64,000 nucleotides of DNA from CALOCY01 sp942491975 (GTDB lineage Bacteria > Bacteroidota > Bacteroidia > Bacteroidales > Prolixibacteraceae): NCBI GenBank assembly GCA_942491975.1, contig CALOCY010000004.1, positions 1,550,001 to 1,614,000 on the forward strand, written 5' to 3'. Position numbers and translations under genes: made by a program. The notes beneath the pieces were generated by a model. That model saw nothing but the letters and a program-made list of their open reading frames with translations, made no database searches and was not told the DNA's origin. This document shows positions 1 through 7,652 of this stretch, in pieces. The stretch's first letter is position 1, and each line of letters opens with the position of its first letter.

Positions 1-1858
1 TATTGATCCCCTCCTCTCCCAGCAACGTACCATAGCCTTGCGGAAAAGTGTTGAAATAACCTGAAAAACCCGTTCTGTCACAAAATTCGATACAGGCTTT
101 CAACTCCTCTTCAGTATGCCCAAGGGCGATATTTTCAACCAATGTCCCGTTAAACAAACTGATCTCCTGGGGGATCACCCCGATCTTTTCGCGCCAGCCG
201 ACTACCGGAATGGCGTAAAAATCGTGTTGGTTCACCAACACTTCACCGCTTTCAGGCCGATAAAACCGCTGTAAAATATTTAACAACGTGGTTTTTCCCC
301 CGCCGCTCTCCCCAAACAGGGCTACCAGTTCTCCCCTGCTAACTTCCAGATTGGCATCTTTTAATAACTGTTTTCTTCCAGGAAACCTGAATGCAATATT
401 TTTTAAGGCAACAGACTGTATATCAGCATGGAACTCCTCTTTATCACCCGCTTCAATCTCCGGTTTTATGGCTGAGAATTCATACATCCGGTCGAAAGCA
501 ACTTTGGCCCCCTGCAGGGTAATGTTGGCAAAAGCCAGGCTGGTAAAAGCCGGAAAAATACTGCCCGTAATGGATAAAATGGCAATTAAACGGCCAATGG
601 TCAGGCTATCCTGATAGACCAGGTATGAACCATACCCCAAAAGGCCGATCATAATTAATATCCCTGCAAACTCTGCCACAAACTGAAGGCTGATCCCGAT
701 TTTCCCCAGTGAAAAGACCCGATCCTGAAAAAACGCGTAGATTCCCCGGTTCTGTTCCCCAAATTTACCCTCTTTGATATTCGCCTTAATGGTATCAATG
801 CCCTGCATGGTGTTCACATAATTGCTCGATTTGTGCGCATTGGCAACCATCACTTCGCGTTGGGCCTTGATAACGCTTTTATGGTAAACGAGTGAAATGG
901 TAATAAAAACAGGCATGGTGACCAGCGAAAAGAGGCCAATCTCGAACGAATAGGCAAACAAGATAAACTCACCGACAATAAACAACAACGCATCGTTTAA
1001 AAGTCCGCCGACCACGGTTGCAATCGTCCGCTGGATTTGTGCGGTATCGTCCAAACGGGCTACCAGTTCACCAATACGCCGGTTATCGAAAAACGATTTG
1101 GGCAGAAACAGCAGGTTTTCGTAAAAACGGCCAATCAACCGGTTGTTGAACTCCTTTCCCTGCCGGATGCCAAACAGGCCGGCAATGTAGGCCAATCCCC
1201 CTTTCATAAAGAGCAGGAGAGTTACAATAGCCAGCCCGGAGACAAGCTTCAATGTGTCTTTATTGGGCAAAATGTCGTCAATTAGCTTTTGCGAAAAAAT
1301 GGCCATGATCAGGCCGAGGATAGAGATGACAAGGGTGAGCAGGAATACAACGGTCAAAATATTGACATCCGCTTTTATCAGTTGTACAAACCAGTTCCTT
1401 TTCTCCTTTTTAATGCTGCCAACCTGCTCAATTTCTGCTGTCGGGTCAAGCTCAAGCATCGTTTTCGACTGCCAGATTTCATCCAGCTCTTTTTCCGGAT
1501 ACTCAACAATACCGTGAGCCGGGTCGCCCATTATAAATTTCCCGTTGGCAAACCCGTAACAGACCATGTAGTGCTGAAGATTCCCCTCCATAACCACGTG
1601 AATGATGGAAGGTTTTTTCTGCGCTTTCAGGTAGTCGGTACCGGCCTCCAGCCCCTCGGGGTTTAAACCGGCCTTTTGTGCCGCCTGGTACAACCCCAGC
1701 ATGGTTGTGCCGGTAACAGAAGTACCACTTAACTCCCGCAACACTTCCAGGCTCTTCCGGCCACCATAAAACCGGATGATTGATGCAAGGCATGCCACCC
1801 CGCAATCGGTCTGATCGTGTTGTTTTATAAATGTTCTGCCAATTAACTTTCGATCCAT
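1..1858 (-). CDS. C39-peptidase ABC exporter for double-glycine peptides (partial)
   Basis: Inner-membrane exporter that cleaves a GG-type leader and pumps the mature peptide out. Read from the ATG at 1858, the first ~120 residues are a C39 cysteine protease: QTDCGVACL with Cys19, then His96 (HYM) and Asp112 (GDPA). A six-helix transmembrane region (about residues 165-440) follows, then the ATPase with Walker A GESGGGKTT near residue 515 and a Q-loop (IPQE). The frame leaves the window before the ABC signature, so the 3' end is missing. Family proteins are about 700-730 residues and 619 are visible. It starts 4 nt after the thioredoxin-like gene and is the last visible member of a minus-strand locus that begins with a GG-leader peptide at 3291-3470, its likely substrate. 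Confidence 0.93.
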   Translation of the reverse strand, partial: MDRKLIGRTFIKQHDQTDCGVACLASIIRFYGGRKSLEVLRELSGTSVTGTTMLGLYQAAQKAGLNPEGLEAGTDYLKAQKKPSIIHVVMEGNLQHYMVCYGFANGKFIMGDPAHGIVEYPEKELDEIWQSKTMLELDPTAEIEQVGSIKKEKRNWFVQLIKADVNILTVVFLLTLVISILGLIMAIFSQKLIDDILPNKDTLKLVSGLAIVTLLLFMKGGLAYIAGLFGIRQGKEFNNRLIGRFYENLLFLPKSFFDNRRIGELVARLDDTAQIQRTIATVVGGLLNDALLFIVGEFILFAYSFEIGLFSLVTMPVFITISLVYHKSVIKAQREVMVANAHKSSNYVNTMQGIDTIKANIKEGKFGEQNRGIYAFFQDRVFSLGKIGISLQFVAEFAGILIMIGLLGYGSYLVYQDSLTIGRLIAILSITGSIFPAFTSLAFANITLQGAKVAFDRMYEFSAIKPEIEAGDKEEFHADIQSVALKNIAFRFPGRKQLLKDANLEVSRGELVALFGESGGGKTTLLNILQRFYRPESGEVLVNQHDFYAIPVVGWREKIGVIPQEISLFNGTLVENIALGHTEEELKACIEFCDRTGFSGYFNTFPQGYGTLLGEEGIN

Positions 1859-1862
1859 TATT

Positions 1863-2405
1863 TTATTGAATTTCTTCGGCACGTTTTTCATGAATAACCG
1901 TCAATAAATCATCGATACGGGTAAACCCCTGAAACTCTTTGATCAGCTTATTATCCGCATCATAAATAAACATGGAGGGGATACCGAACTTTCCATAGTA
2001 CTTCCTGACCTCTTCCGCTTTTGCATGATAGATACCGGCTTCAACGATGCCTGAAAAATCAATGCCCTCCTTTAAAGCCCTTAATGTGTCCACGGACTCG
2101 GCCGAGATAAATGCAAACTGGATATTCTCAATCTCGTCTTTATGTTTTTTAAACGAATACAGTTCCAGCTTACAAAAATCACAGTGAGAGTTGAAAAATA
2201 CCATCACGGTATACATGTCATCATACAGAAACGCCTGCTCAATGGTATCTTCAGCAATAGCATAAATACTCAGCTCCGGCCTTGTCTGGTAAGCTTCCTT
2301 CAATTGCGCTTTTTCGCGGTACTTTTTGTACGACATCGACCAGGCCGCAGCCAATAGTAATACGACCAGTAACAGCAATAACCGTCTAACCCGTTTCTTA
2401 TTCAT
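1863..2405 (-). CDS. membrane-anchored thioredoxin-like protein (CxxC)
   Basis: 180 residues. Residues 6-23 form one hydrophobic anchor after a basic N-terminus, so the rest should face the periplasm. The thioredoxin fold is recognisable from FFNSHCDFCKLE (redox CDFC) and the cis-Pro loop GIPSMFIYD. TlpA/AhpC-type relatives shuffle disulfides. Here the gene sits between a membrane protein and a C39 peptide exporter, 3 nt from the former and 4 nt from the latter, so translation is probably coupled. The candidate exported peptide has two cysteines in its mature part. Disulfide formation or repair of that peptide is an inference from context, not shown by sequence alone. Confidence 0.85.
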   Translation of the reverse strand: MNKKRVRRLLLLLVVLLLAAAWSMSYKKYREKAQLKEAYQTRPELSIYAIAEDTIEQAFLYDDMYTVMVFFNSHCDFCKLELYSFKKHKDEIENIQFAFISAESVDTLRALKEGIDFSGIVEAGIYHAKAEEVRKYYGKFGIPSMFIYDADNKLIKEFQGFTRIDDLLTVIHEKRAEEIQ

Positions 2406-2408
2406 AAC

Positions 2409-3041
2409 CTACATATTTAACGAAAGAAATACCACCAGTGAAATCCACAACAGCAACCCGATACCGTACGATTTGGCCACGAAACCAAGAGTTCCGAAAA
2501 ACCGTTTTCCCAGCACAGGCATCAACGCAATTGTCAACACCACCCAATACGCTATCTCCGAAACATTAACCAGGTGGATCGGGTAATAGACAAAATCAGG
2601 GATCTGCTCTAAATTGAGGTAATGCGAAAGGGAGAGGGGGTTATACGCTGCCATCTCATCGAGCGTGGAAAAATCGCCCAGCCAGATCAAAAAGAGGTGG
2701 ATAAAGCTGTAAGCAATCAGGGCAAATTCGGCCCAAATTGCAGTTTTCCACAGTTTTGAGAACCTCACTTTGACATCGGCCACTAAAACCCCTACATTTA
2801 GGACTACGGCAACAATCAACAACCTTAACGAGATAAATACGGGCATAATGATGTAGGTGAGCCAACCGTATTTACGTTGCTGTTCGAGTATTTTCTCCAC
2901 AAAATCAGCCGACTCATAGGTATTGTAAAGCAACTCTTCGGTTTCGAGTAGTTGGAACAACAACGAATTGACCAAATAGAGCAAGATTACCAGGAGATAG
3001 AGTTGAAGGGTTTTTCCGAAACAGATATGCCTTTTTCCCAT
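2409..3041 (-). CDS. multi-pass membrane protein of the peptide export locus, unknown function
   Basis: 210 residues with about five hydrophobic segments (roughly 10-32, 62-88, 102-122, 160-178, 188-208). I recognise no family. It lacks the cysteine pairs expected of MauE/DoxX redox membrane partners; its only Cys is residue 7. It lies directly downstream of the GG-leader peptide gene, after a terminator-like hairpin, and directly upstream of the thioredoxin-like gene. The position suggests an immunity protein, an accessory export factor or a membrane partner of the thiol protein. None of these can be chosen from sequence. Confidence 0.75.
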   Translation of the reverse strand: MGKRHICFGKTLQLYLLVILLYLVNSLLFQLLETEELLYNTYESADFVEKILEQQRKYGWLTYIIMPVFISLRLLIVAVVLNVGVLVADVKVRFSKLWKTAIWAEFALIAYSFIHLFLIWLGDFSTLDEMAAYNPLSLSHYLNLEQIPDFVYYPIHLVNVSEIAYWVVLTIALMPVLGKRFFGTLGFVAKSYGIGLLLWISLVVFLSLNM

Positions 3042-3118
3042 TTTTTTATTGAAATTCAGGTGTGCAATAATTTTATTGCTGTTAAGTTACATTTTTCTGT
3101 TGAAGTTTGCACTGTTTA

Positions 3119-3152
3119 AAAATGAAAAAAGTTCAACTTTAAAGAGTTGAAC
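3119..3152 (-). terminator. hairpin with T-tract between peptide gene and export genes
   Basis: On the minus strand GTTCAAC (3146-3152) pairs with GTTGAAC (3131-3137) across an 8-nt loop and is followed by TTTTTTCATTTTT. It lies about 140 nt after the peptide stop and 78 nt before the membrane-protein start. The short stem suggests a leaky terminator, which would give more peptide message than exporter message. Confidence 0.55.
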
Positions 3153-3290
3153 CCTATAAATGCCAATTGTACACAATTATAAACAATATTATCACCTGAT
3201 TGACCACTACAATTAAACCATACAGTTTCAAAAGGATATATTAATACTTTCCATCGTAGCTTTTAGTAAAAACTACCATAATTAAATATT

Positions 3291-3470
3291 TTAATCCCAA
3301 CACCCATTCCGTTTTCCATTTAAATACAGAGCATAAAAACCTTTAAAATTACCTTCAATAAGTTGTTTAAATGCCATTCTAGCAGTCCATCTACAATCAT
3401 ATTTAAATCCTCCAAGTTCCCCCCCCTCAACTCTTTGAAGTTCTTCAAACGTTAGTTTTTTAGTTTTCAT
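3291..3470 (-). CDS. double-glycine leader peptide precursor (bacteriocin- or pheromone-like)
   Basis: 59 codons from the ATG at 3470, with a purine-rich GGGGGA just upstream. The protein begins MKTKKLTFEELQRVEGG, a textbook class II leader: Leu at -12, Glu -8, Leu -7, Val -4 and Gly-Gly at -2/-1 relative to cleavage after residue 17. The mature part would be 42 residues starting ELGG, cationic and aromatic-rich, with Cys26 and Cys57 near its two ends, which could form one disulfide. The locus downstream on the same strand encodes a CxxC thioredoxin-like protein and a C39 exporter, the machinery that normally processes such leaders. A second GG four residues later (ELGG) is a less well-spaced cut site. 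Function (antimicrobial or signal) is unknown. Confidence 0.85.
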   Translation of the reverse strand: MKTKKLTFEELQRVEGGELGGFKYDCRWTARMAFKQLIEGNFKGFYALYLNGKRNGCWD

Positions 3471-3794
3471 GATTCCCCCTTTTTAATGATAAGAATACAA
3501 GCTAATTTTCCCCCTTTAACTCTTTTGCACAACATAAACATTCTATGTTATAAATACTTAATTTTTGTTCCAAAAGTTACATGTTATCGGAAAGTTCAAA
3601 CAGTGAGCTGACTAAATTGTTCTCAACCATCCGTTACCTGAGAACAACGAAGAATCACACGATATTTTTTGTCCCATTGTCTAAAACCCTGATGCTTGTA
3701 TCCTTTTACAAAAAACAAAATTCATAAAAAACCACTCATAATCATCTAAAAATCAAATAAATACAATAAATATGATTATTTTTCTAGTTTTATT
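3471..3794. other. AT-rich divergent intergenic region
   Basis: Lies between the divergent peptide locus (minus) and blaI-like gene (plus). Apart from the peptide ribosome-binding site at about 3471-3480 I see no further ORF, RNA or clear -7/-33 promoter pair for the minus strand. Confidence 0.4.
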
Positions 3795-3836
3795 ACTATA
3801 AAAATAGTCGTATAATTAAAAAAGTAGTTATATTTG
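3795..3836 (+). promoter_or_regulatory. probable BlaI-type operator and -7 promoter element
   Basis: ACTATAAAAATAGT at 3795-3808 is a perfect 5-bp-arm palindrome. TATATTTG at 3829-3836 matches the Bacteroidota -7 consensus TAnnTTTG and ends only 4 nt before the ATG at 3841, implying a very short or leaderless message. BlaI/MecI family repressors bind such palindromes next to their own gene, so autoregulation is likely. Confidence 0.5.
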
Positions 3837-3840
3837 TGGC

Positions 3841-4224
3841 ATGAAAGATTTAACAAAAGCAGAAGAACAGGTAATGCAATACCTTTGGAAACTCGAAAAG
3901 GGTTTTTTGAAGGAGATCGTTGATCAGTTTCCCGAACCACGGCCGGCCTATACCACCATTTCAACGGTTATCCGGGTGTTGGTAAAAAAGGGGTTTATAG
4001 CTTATAACACCTACGGGAAAATTCACGAATACTATCCGCTGGTAGCAAAGAATGACTATTTCAAAGACCACTTCAAGGGGGTTGTCAACAACTTCTTTAG
4101 TGGTTCCGTGAGCAATTTTGCCTCATTTTTCACAAACGACGAGGCACTGAACCTGACGGAATTGGAGAAGATAAAATCGGTGATCGAGGAGAAAATCCAA
4201 CAATTAAAAAAGGAAAATGAGTAG
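3841..4224 (+). CDS. blaI: BlaI/MecI/CopY-family transcriptional repressor
   Basis: 127 residues, the usual family length. The N-terminal winged helix (about 1-80) reads LTKAEEQVMQYLW then the recognition segment AYTTISTVIRVLVKKG. The C-terminal helix (about 105-125) is the dimerisation part. Family members repress their own operon until a BlaR1/MecR1-type sensor triggers their cleavage. The downstream gene encodes such an M56 sensor and overlaps this one by 8 nt. No beta-lactamase or penicillin-binding protein gene is present in the window, so the regulated output besides the pair itself is unknown. Confidence 0.92.
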   Translation: MKDLTKAEEQVMQYLWKLEKGFLKEIVDQFPEPRPAYTTISTVIRVLVKKGFIAYNTYGKIHEYYPLVAKNDYFKDHFKGVVNNFFSGSVSNFASFFTNDEALNLTELEKIKSVIEEKIQQLKKENE

Positions 4225-5494
4225 CTATCTGATCTACCTGTTAAAGGTGTGTTGCACCTTTACAGTGTTATACGCGTTTTATTACCTGTTTTTAAGGCGG
4301 CTGACATTTCACGGCCTAAACAGGTTTTACCTTTTGGGATTGTTGTTTCTCGCTGCCACTTTGCCAATGCTTGAAGTTCACTATGTTTCGGCTGTATTGC
4401 CTGTTCAGCCCATACCTGCTTTTGATGAATTGATGCCGTTACAAGCCGGGGAGAACACTATTTCCGGCGGCTTTTCCGGGAAACAGTACGGTATTACCGG
4501 TTATGCCCTGTTTCTCTACCTGACAGGCGTATTGGTTTTCGCCTTTAAATTTATCCGTAATACGCTCAGTGTATTCCGGTTAAAGCGAAAATCACCGTCA
4601 ACCAGGGTAGGAAAATGTTATTTCGTAAAAGCAGATGTACCTGTTATATTTTCATGTTTCAACTGGATTTTCATACCTGAAAACAGGCCAATAGCGTATG
4701 ATAACCCAGTGATCGAACATGAAAAAAGCCATGTCGGTTTACGGCATACATTCGATTTGATCCTAACGGAATTATTTGTTGTATTACTCTGGTTCTTTCC
4801 TTTTGTTTATCTCTTTCGAAGATCAATCAAAGCAGTCCACGAATTTCAGGCCGATGCAAAAGTGGTCGGGCAAAAGGGTGTTCAACAGCACCACTACCTC
4901 GAGCTTATGCTGAACAGCCTTAAAGCGGACAACCTGGTTGGTCTTTACAGTTATTTTAATCTTTCAACCATTAAAAAAAGAGTAGAGATGATCACAACAA
5001 ATAAATCAACCAAAAAACAGTTGGCAACGTACTTTTTGATACTGCCGGTTTTAGCCGTTCTGACCATGGCTTTTTCGCCTTCACCGAAGGATAATGTGCC
5101 TTCTATCTTTCCGATTGAAAAGGGGCAATACAAAAGAATTGCTTCCAAATATGGAAAAAGACTACATCCTATTTATAAAACGATGGAGTTTCATGGGGGC
5201 ATTGATATTACAGCCAAAAAAGGTACGCCTATAAAAGCTACTGCCGATGGGGTTATTGCAAAAGCCTCAAAAAATAAAAAAGGGAGGGGTAATTTTGTAG
5301 TAATCCAACATGGCAAAACCTATGAGACATGGTATACCCACCTGCAAAAGTTTATTGTAAAAGAGGGGCAAAAAGTTAAAAAAGGCGAGGTAATCGGTTA
5401 TGTGGGCAATACGGGCATGTCAACTGCCCCTCACCTGCATTACGAAGTACAAAAAAACGGGAAACGGGTGAACCCGGAAAATTATATTGAATAA
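4217..5494 (+). CDS. BlaR1-like M56 metallopeptidase fused to an M23 peptidase domain
   Basis: 425 residues. Residues 1-300 hold the M56 module: hydrophobic segments near 5-25, 35-55, 98-115, 185-205 and 268-288, and the zinc motif HEKSH near residue 168. Residues about 300-425 are an LytM/M23 domain with HGGID (near 324) and HLHYE (near 404), the two zinc-binding motifs of this family. In BlaR1 the extracellular C-terminus is a penicillin-binding sensor; here it is a peptidoglycan-endopeptidase fold. The protein may sense or cut cell wall and signal by cleaving the BlaI partner encoded just upstream (8-nt overlap). That mechanism is inference; the domain calls rest on visible motifs. Confidence 0.88.
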   Translation: MSSYLIYLLKVCCTFTVLYAFYYLFLRRLTFHGLNRFYLLGLLFLAATLPMLEVHYVSAVLPVQPIPAFDELMPLQAGENTISGGFSGKQYGITGYALFLYLTGVLVFAFKFIRNTLSVFRLKRKSPSTRVGKCYFVKADVPVIFSCFNWIFIPENRPIAYDNPVIEHEKSHVGLRHTFDLILTELFVVLLWFFPFVYLFRRSIKAVHEFQADAKVVGQKGVQQHHYLELMLNSLKADNLVGLYSYFNLSTIKKRVEMITTNKSTKKQLATYFLILPVLAVLTMAFSPSPKDNVPSIFPIEKGQYKRIASKYGKRLHPIYKTMEFHGGIDITAKKGTPIKATADGVIAKASKNKKGRGNFVVIQHGKTYETWYTHLQKFIVKEGQKVKKGEVIGYVGNTGMSTAPHLHYEVQKNGKRVNPENYIE

Positions 5495-5507
5495 TGAGAA
5501 ATAGTAA

Positions 5508-5536
5508 CCCCGGCTTAAAAGCCGGGGCTATTTTCT
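5508..5536 (+). terminator. terminator after the blaI/M56 pair
   Basis: CCCCGGCTT (5508-5516) and AAGCCGGGG (5519-5527) form a perfect 9-bp stem followed by CTATTTTCTTT. It starts 13 nt after the M56-M23 stop codon. Confidence 0.75.
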
Positions 5537-5615
5537 TTGTCGGGGTGAAAGGATTTCCCGTCATACGGGATAAACTCCCCTTCGACCTCGTCGTCCCGAA
5601 TCCCGATGAAAATTG

Positions 5616-5689
5616 TCGGAGAGGCGGGATTCGAACCCACGACCCCTACGTCCCGAACGTAGTGCGCTACCTGACTGCGCTACTCTCCG
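5616..5689 (-). tRNA. tRNA-Pro (anticodon CGG)
   Basis: 74 nt, read on the minus strand. The acceptor stem CGGAGAG pairs with CTCTCCG and the discriminator is A. The anticodon stem CTACG/CGTAG encloses the loop TTCGGGA, so positions 34-36 read CGG. The T arm carries GGGTTCGAATCC. The C1-G72 pair with A73 is typical of bacterial tRNA-Pro. No CCA is encoded. Confidence 0.95.
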
Positions 5690-5730
5690 TATATTATTGA
5701 TCATTTTCATCGGGACTAACCTGGCTGTTC

Positions 5731-5803
5731 CGAAACAATCAAAATCAACAATTTTGATTTTGTTTCGAGAATCCTCGAAAATTTATCGAAACCAAAGGTT
5801 TCG
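5731..5803. repeat. two adjacent palindromic hairpins upstream of tRNA-Pro
   Basis: At 5731-5767 CGAAAC..AATCAAAAT pairs with ATTTTGATT..GTTTCG, and at 5787-5803 CGAAACC-AAA-GGTTTCG is a perfect 7-bp hairpin. Both share the CGAAAC/GTTTCG ends. The rest of 5690-6365 holds the 128-bp repeat at 5915-6042 and no gene that I can support. Confidence 0.5.
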
Positions 5804-5914
5804 TAATTTTTGGGACGCTACACCCCGAATACCTTTCTCAAGGCCGCACCGGTTTTACCCGCCGGTAGGTTTTTGCGGTTCAAAAATAGTATTTTTCCCA
5901 TTTTCAATTATAAC

Positions 5915-6042
5915 AGTTCGTTGCTTTTTTGTAACTGATTAAATATCAAAACTTTTCCAAAGTTTGCCAAAATTAATTATATAACTAATAATCAATCTGT
6001 TAGTGTCTTATAAACTTTAACTTTGGAAAAGTTTAACGAACT
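5915..6042. repeat. 128-bp MITE-like dispersed repeat, copy 1
   Basis: The outer ends AGTTCGTT (5915-5922) and AACGAACT (6035-6042) are exact inverted repeats. Inside them AACTTTTCCAAAGTT (5950-5964) and AACTTTGGAAAAGTT (6019-6033) are a second exact 15-bp inverted pair. A diverged copy of the same length lies at 48691-48818. It encodes no protein, as expected of a non-autonomous element. Confidence 0.7.
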
Positions 6043-6365
6043 ATTGAATTAGAAAACAAGATCAATTTTTCACCCCGCTACAGGCAGTTTACCCCCACTC
6101 CCCCAACCTGAAAAGATGTTGCAAAAAACATCCTTTTACAATTGTATTGTTTTCAACCCGATGGCTGACAACCATCAACCGATTTTTACCACACTGTCTC
6201 AAAATGCAATTAAAGCGATTGGTTTTTCTTCATAATGCTATAAAATACCTGCTATTAAAATACGAAAACACACTATTTTCGCTAAAAAATCGTTTCCTGT
6301 CAACGAATTTTTTACTTCTTTTGACAAATATTTTCACCATTACGTTAAATAAATTAACAAACCCA

Positions 6366-7556
6366 ATGGGAAAAGTACTGATTATCGGAGCCGGAGGCGT
6401 TGGAACTGTTGTGGCACAAAGAATGGCACGAATGCCCGAAATCTTTGAAGATATTATGCTGGCCAGCCGCACAAAGTCGAAGTGTGATCATATCGTGCGG
6501 TCAGTGACAGGAAGCCGGATTAAAACGGCTCAGGTTGATGCTGCCGATATTCCCCAACTTGTAGAACTCATCCAGTCGTTTAAACCCGACCTTGTGGTAA
6601 ACGTAGCACTCCCTTATCAGGATATTGCTATTATGGAAGCGTGCCTGGAGACCGAAGTAAGCTACCTGGATACGGCCAATTATGAACCCAAAGATGATGC
6701 AAAGTTTGAGTACAAGTGGCAATGGGCGTATCAAAACCGTTTTAAAGAGGCCGGATTGACAGCAATTCTTGGTTGTGGTTTTGACCCCGGTGTGACCAAC
6801 GTATTTACAGCTTATGCGGCAAAACACCACTTTGACGAGATCAACTACCTTGATATTGTAGATTGTGATACCGGGGAAAACAAACACTTGTTTGCCGCCA
6901 ACTATAACCCTGAGAGTATCCGGGAGGTGACCCAGAACGGCAGGTATTGGGAAGACGGGCAGTGGATAGAGACGCCCCCCCTTGAGCTTCACAAGCCGCT
7001 CAACTACCCGGGCATTGGCACCTGCGAATCACATCTCATCTATCACGAAGAGCTGGAGTCGCTGGTAAAAAACTTTCCCACACTGAAATGTGCCCGTTTC
7101 TGGATGACGTTCAATGATGCCTACATCACCCACCTGCGGGTAGCCAAAAATATCGGCATGGCAGGTTCCAACCCGGTAAGATACGAAGGACGGAAGATTG
7201 TCCCTATCCATTTTCTGAAAGCGGTATTGCCCGGTTCCGGAGAAGCCCCGAAGGATTACAAAGGGGAAATTGCTGTGGGGTGCCGCATTAAAGGGATAAC
7301 AGAGGGAAAAGAAAAGACCTTATACATCTACAACAACTGCAGCTACAAAACAGCGGGAAAAGAGAGTGGTGTACAGGCTGTAAGCTATACCACAGGCATC
7401 CCGGCCATGATCGGAGCCATGCTTTACCTTAAAGGAAAATGGAAGAAACCGGGCGTATTTAACGTGGAAGAGTTCGACCCCGACCCGTTTATGGAGCAAC
7501 TCAACAAACAGGGACTGCCCTGGCATGAGTTGCACGATGTGGAATTGGAAGTATAA
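6366..7556 (+). CDS. carboxynorspermidine/carboxyspermidine dehydrogenase (saccharopine dehydrogenase family)
   Basis: 396 residues from the ATG at 6366. An upstream in-frame extension is rejected because the NADP-binding start MGKVLIIGAGGVGTVVAQ belongs at the N-terminus and the extension is not conserved-looking. The Rossmann motif GAGGVG (residues 8-13) and the later ILGCGFDPGVTNVF segment match the family. The length (~400) and sequence style fit the carboxyspermidine dehydrogenases of Bacteroidota, which condense aspartate semialdehyde with putrescine or diaminopropane, rather than true lysine-pathway saccharopine dehydrogenases. The partner decarboxylase is not in the window. The aspartate semialdehyde link to the neighbouring aspartokinase gene is suggestive only. 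Confidence 0.85.
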   Translation: MGKVLIIGAGGVGTVVAQRMARMPEIFEDIMLASRTKSKCDHIVRSVTGSRIKTAQVDAADIPQLVELIQSFKPDLVVNVALPYQDIAIMEACLETEVSYLDTANYEPKDDAKFEYKWQWAYQNRFKEAGLTAILGCGFDPGVTNVFTAYAAKHHFDEINYLDIVDCDTGENKHLFAANYNPESIREVTQNGRYWEDGQWIETPPLELHKPLNYPGIGTCESHLIYHEELESLVKNFPTLKCARFWMTFNDAYITHLRVAKNIGMAGSNPVRYEGRKIVPIHFLKAVLPGSGEAPKDYKGEIAVGCRIKGITEGKEKTLYIYNNCSYKTAGKESGVQAVSYTTGIPAMIGAMLYLKGKWKKPGVFNVEEFDPDPFMEQLNKQGLPWHELHDVELEV

Positions 7557-7612
7557 AAGCGCAGGGCAAAGATCTTAAATTGAAGCCTTTTAGCTTGTAT
7601 GAAACAAAAAAT

Positions 7613-7646
7613 AATCCTTCCAAAGTTTAAAGCTTTGGAAAGATTA
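7613..7646. terminator. bidirectional terminator between convergent genes
   Basis: CCTTCCAAAG (7616-7625) and CTTTGGAAAG (7633-7642) pair with one mismatch around a 7-nt loop, flanked by A-rich and T-rich runs. It sits between the convergent dehydrogenase (plus) and thrA (minus). Confidence 0.55.
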
Positions 7647-7652
7647 TAATTT

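Noticed and set aside
3153..3290. Second leader peptide between 3153 and 3290
   Set aside because: The only minus frame is 12 codons with no GG leader, so it is not called.
5613..5942. 109-residue plus-strand frame over tRNA-Pro and 3' region
   Set aside because: It is built on the complement of a tRNA gene and repeat hairpins.
6147..6365. In-frame N-terminal extension of the dehydrogenase at 6366
   Set aside because: The NADP-binding motif normally starts the protein and the extension is low-complexity.
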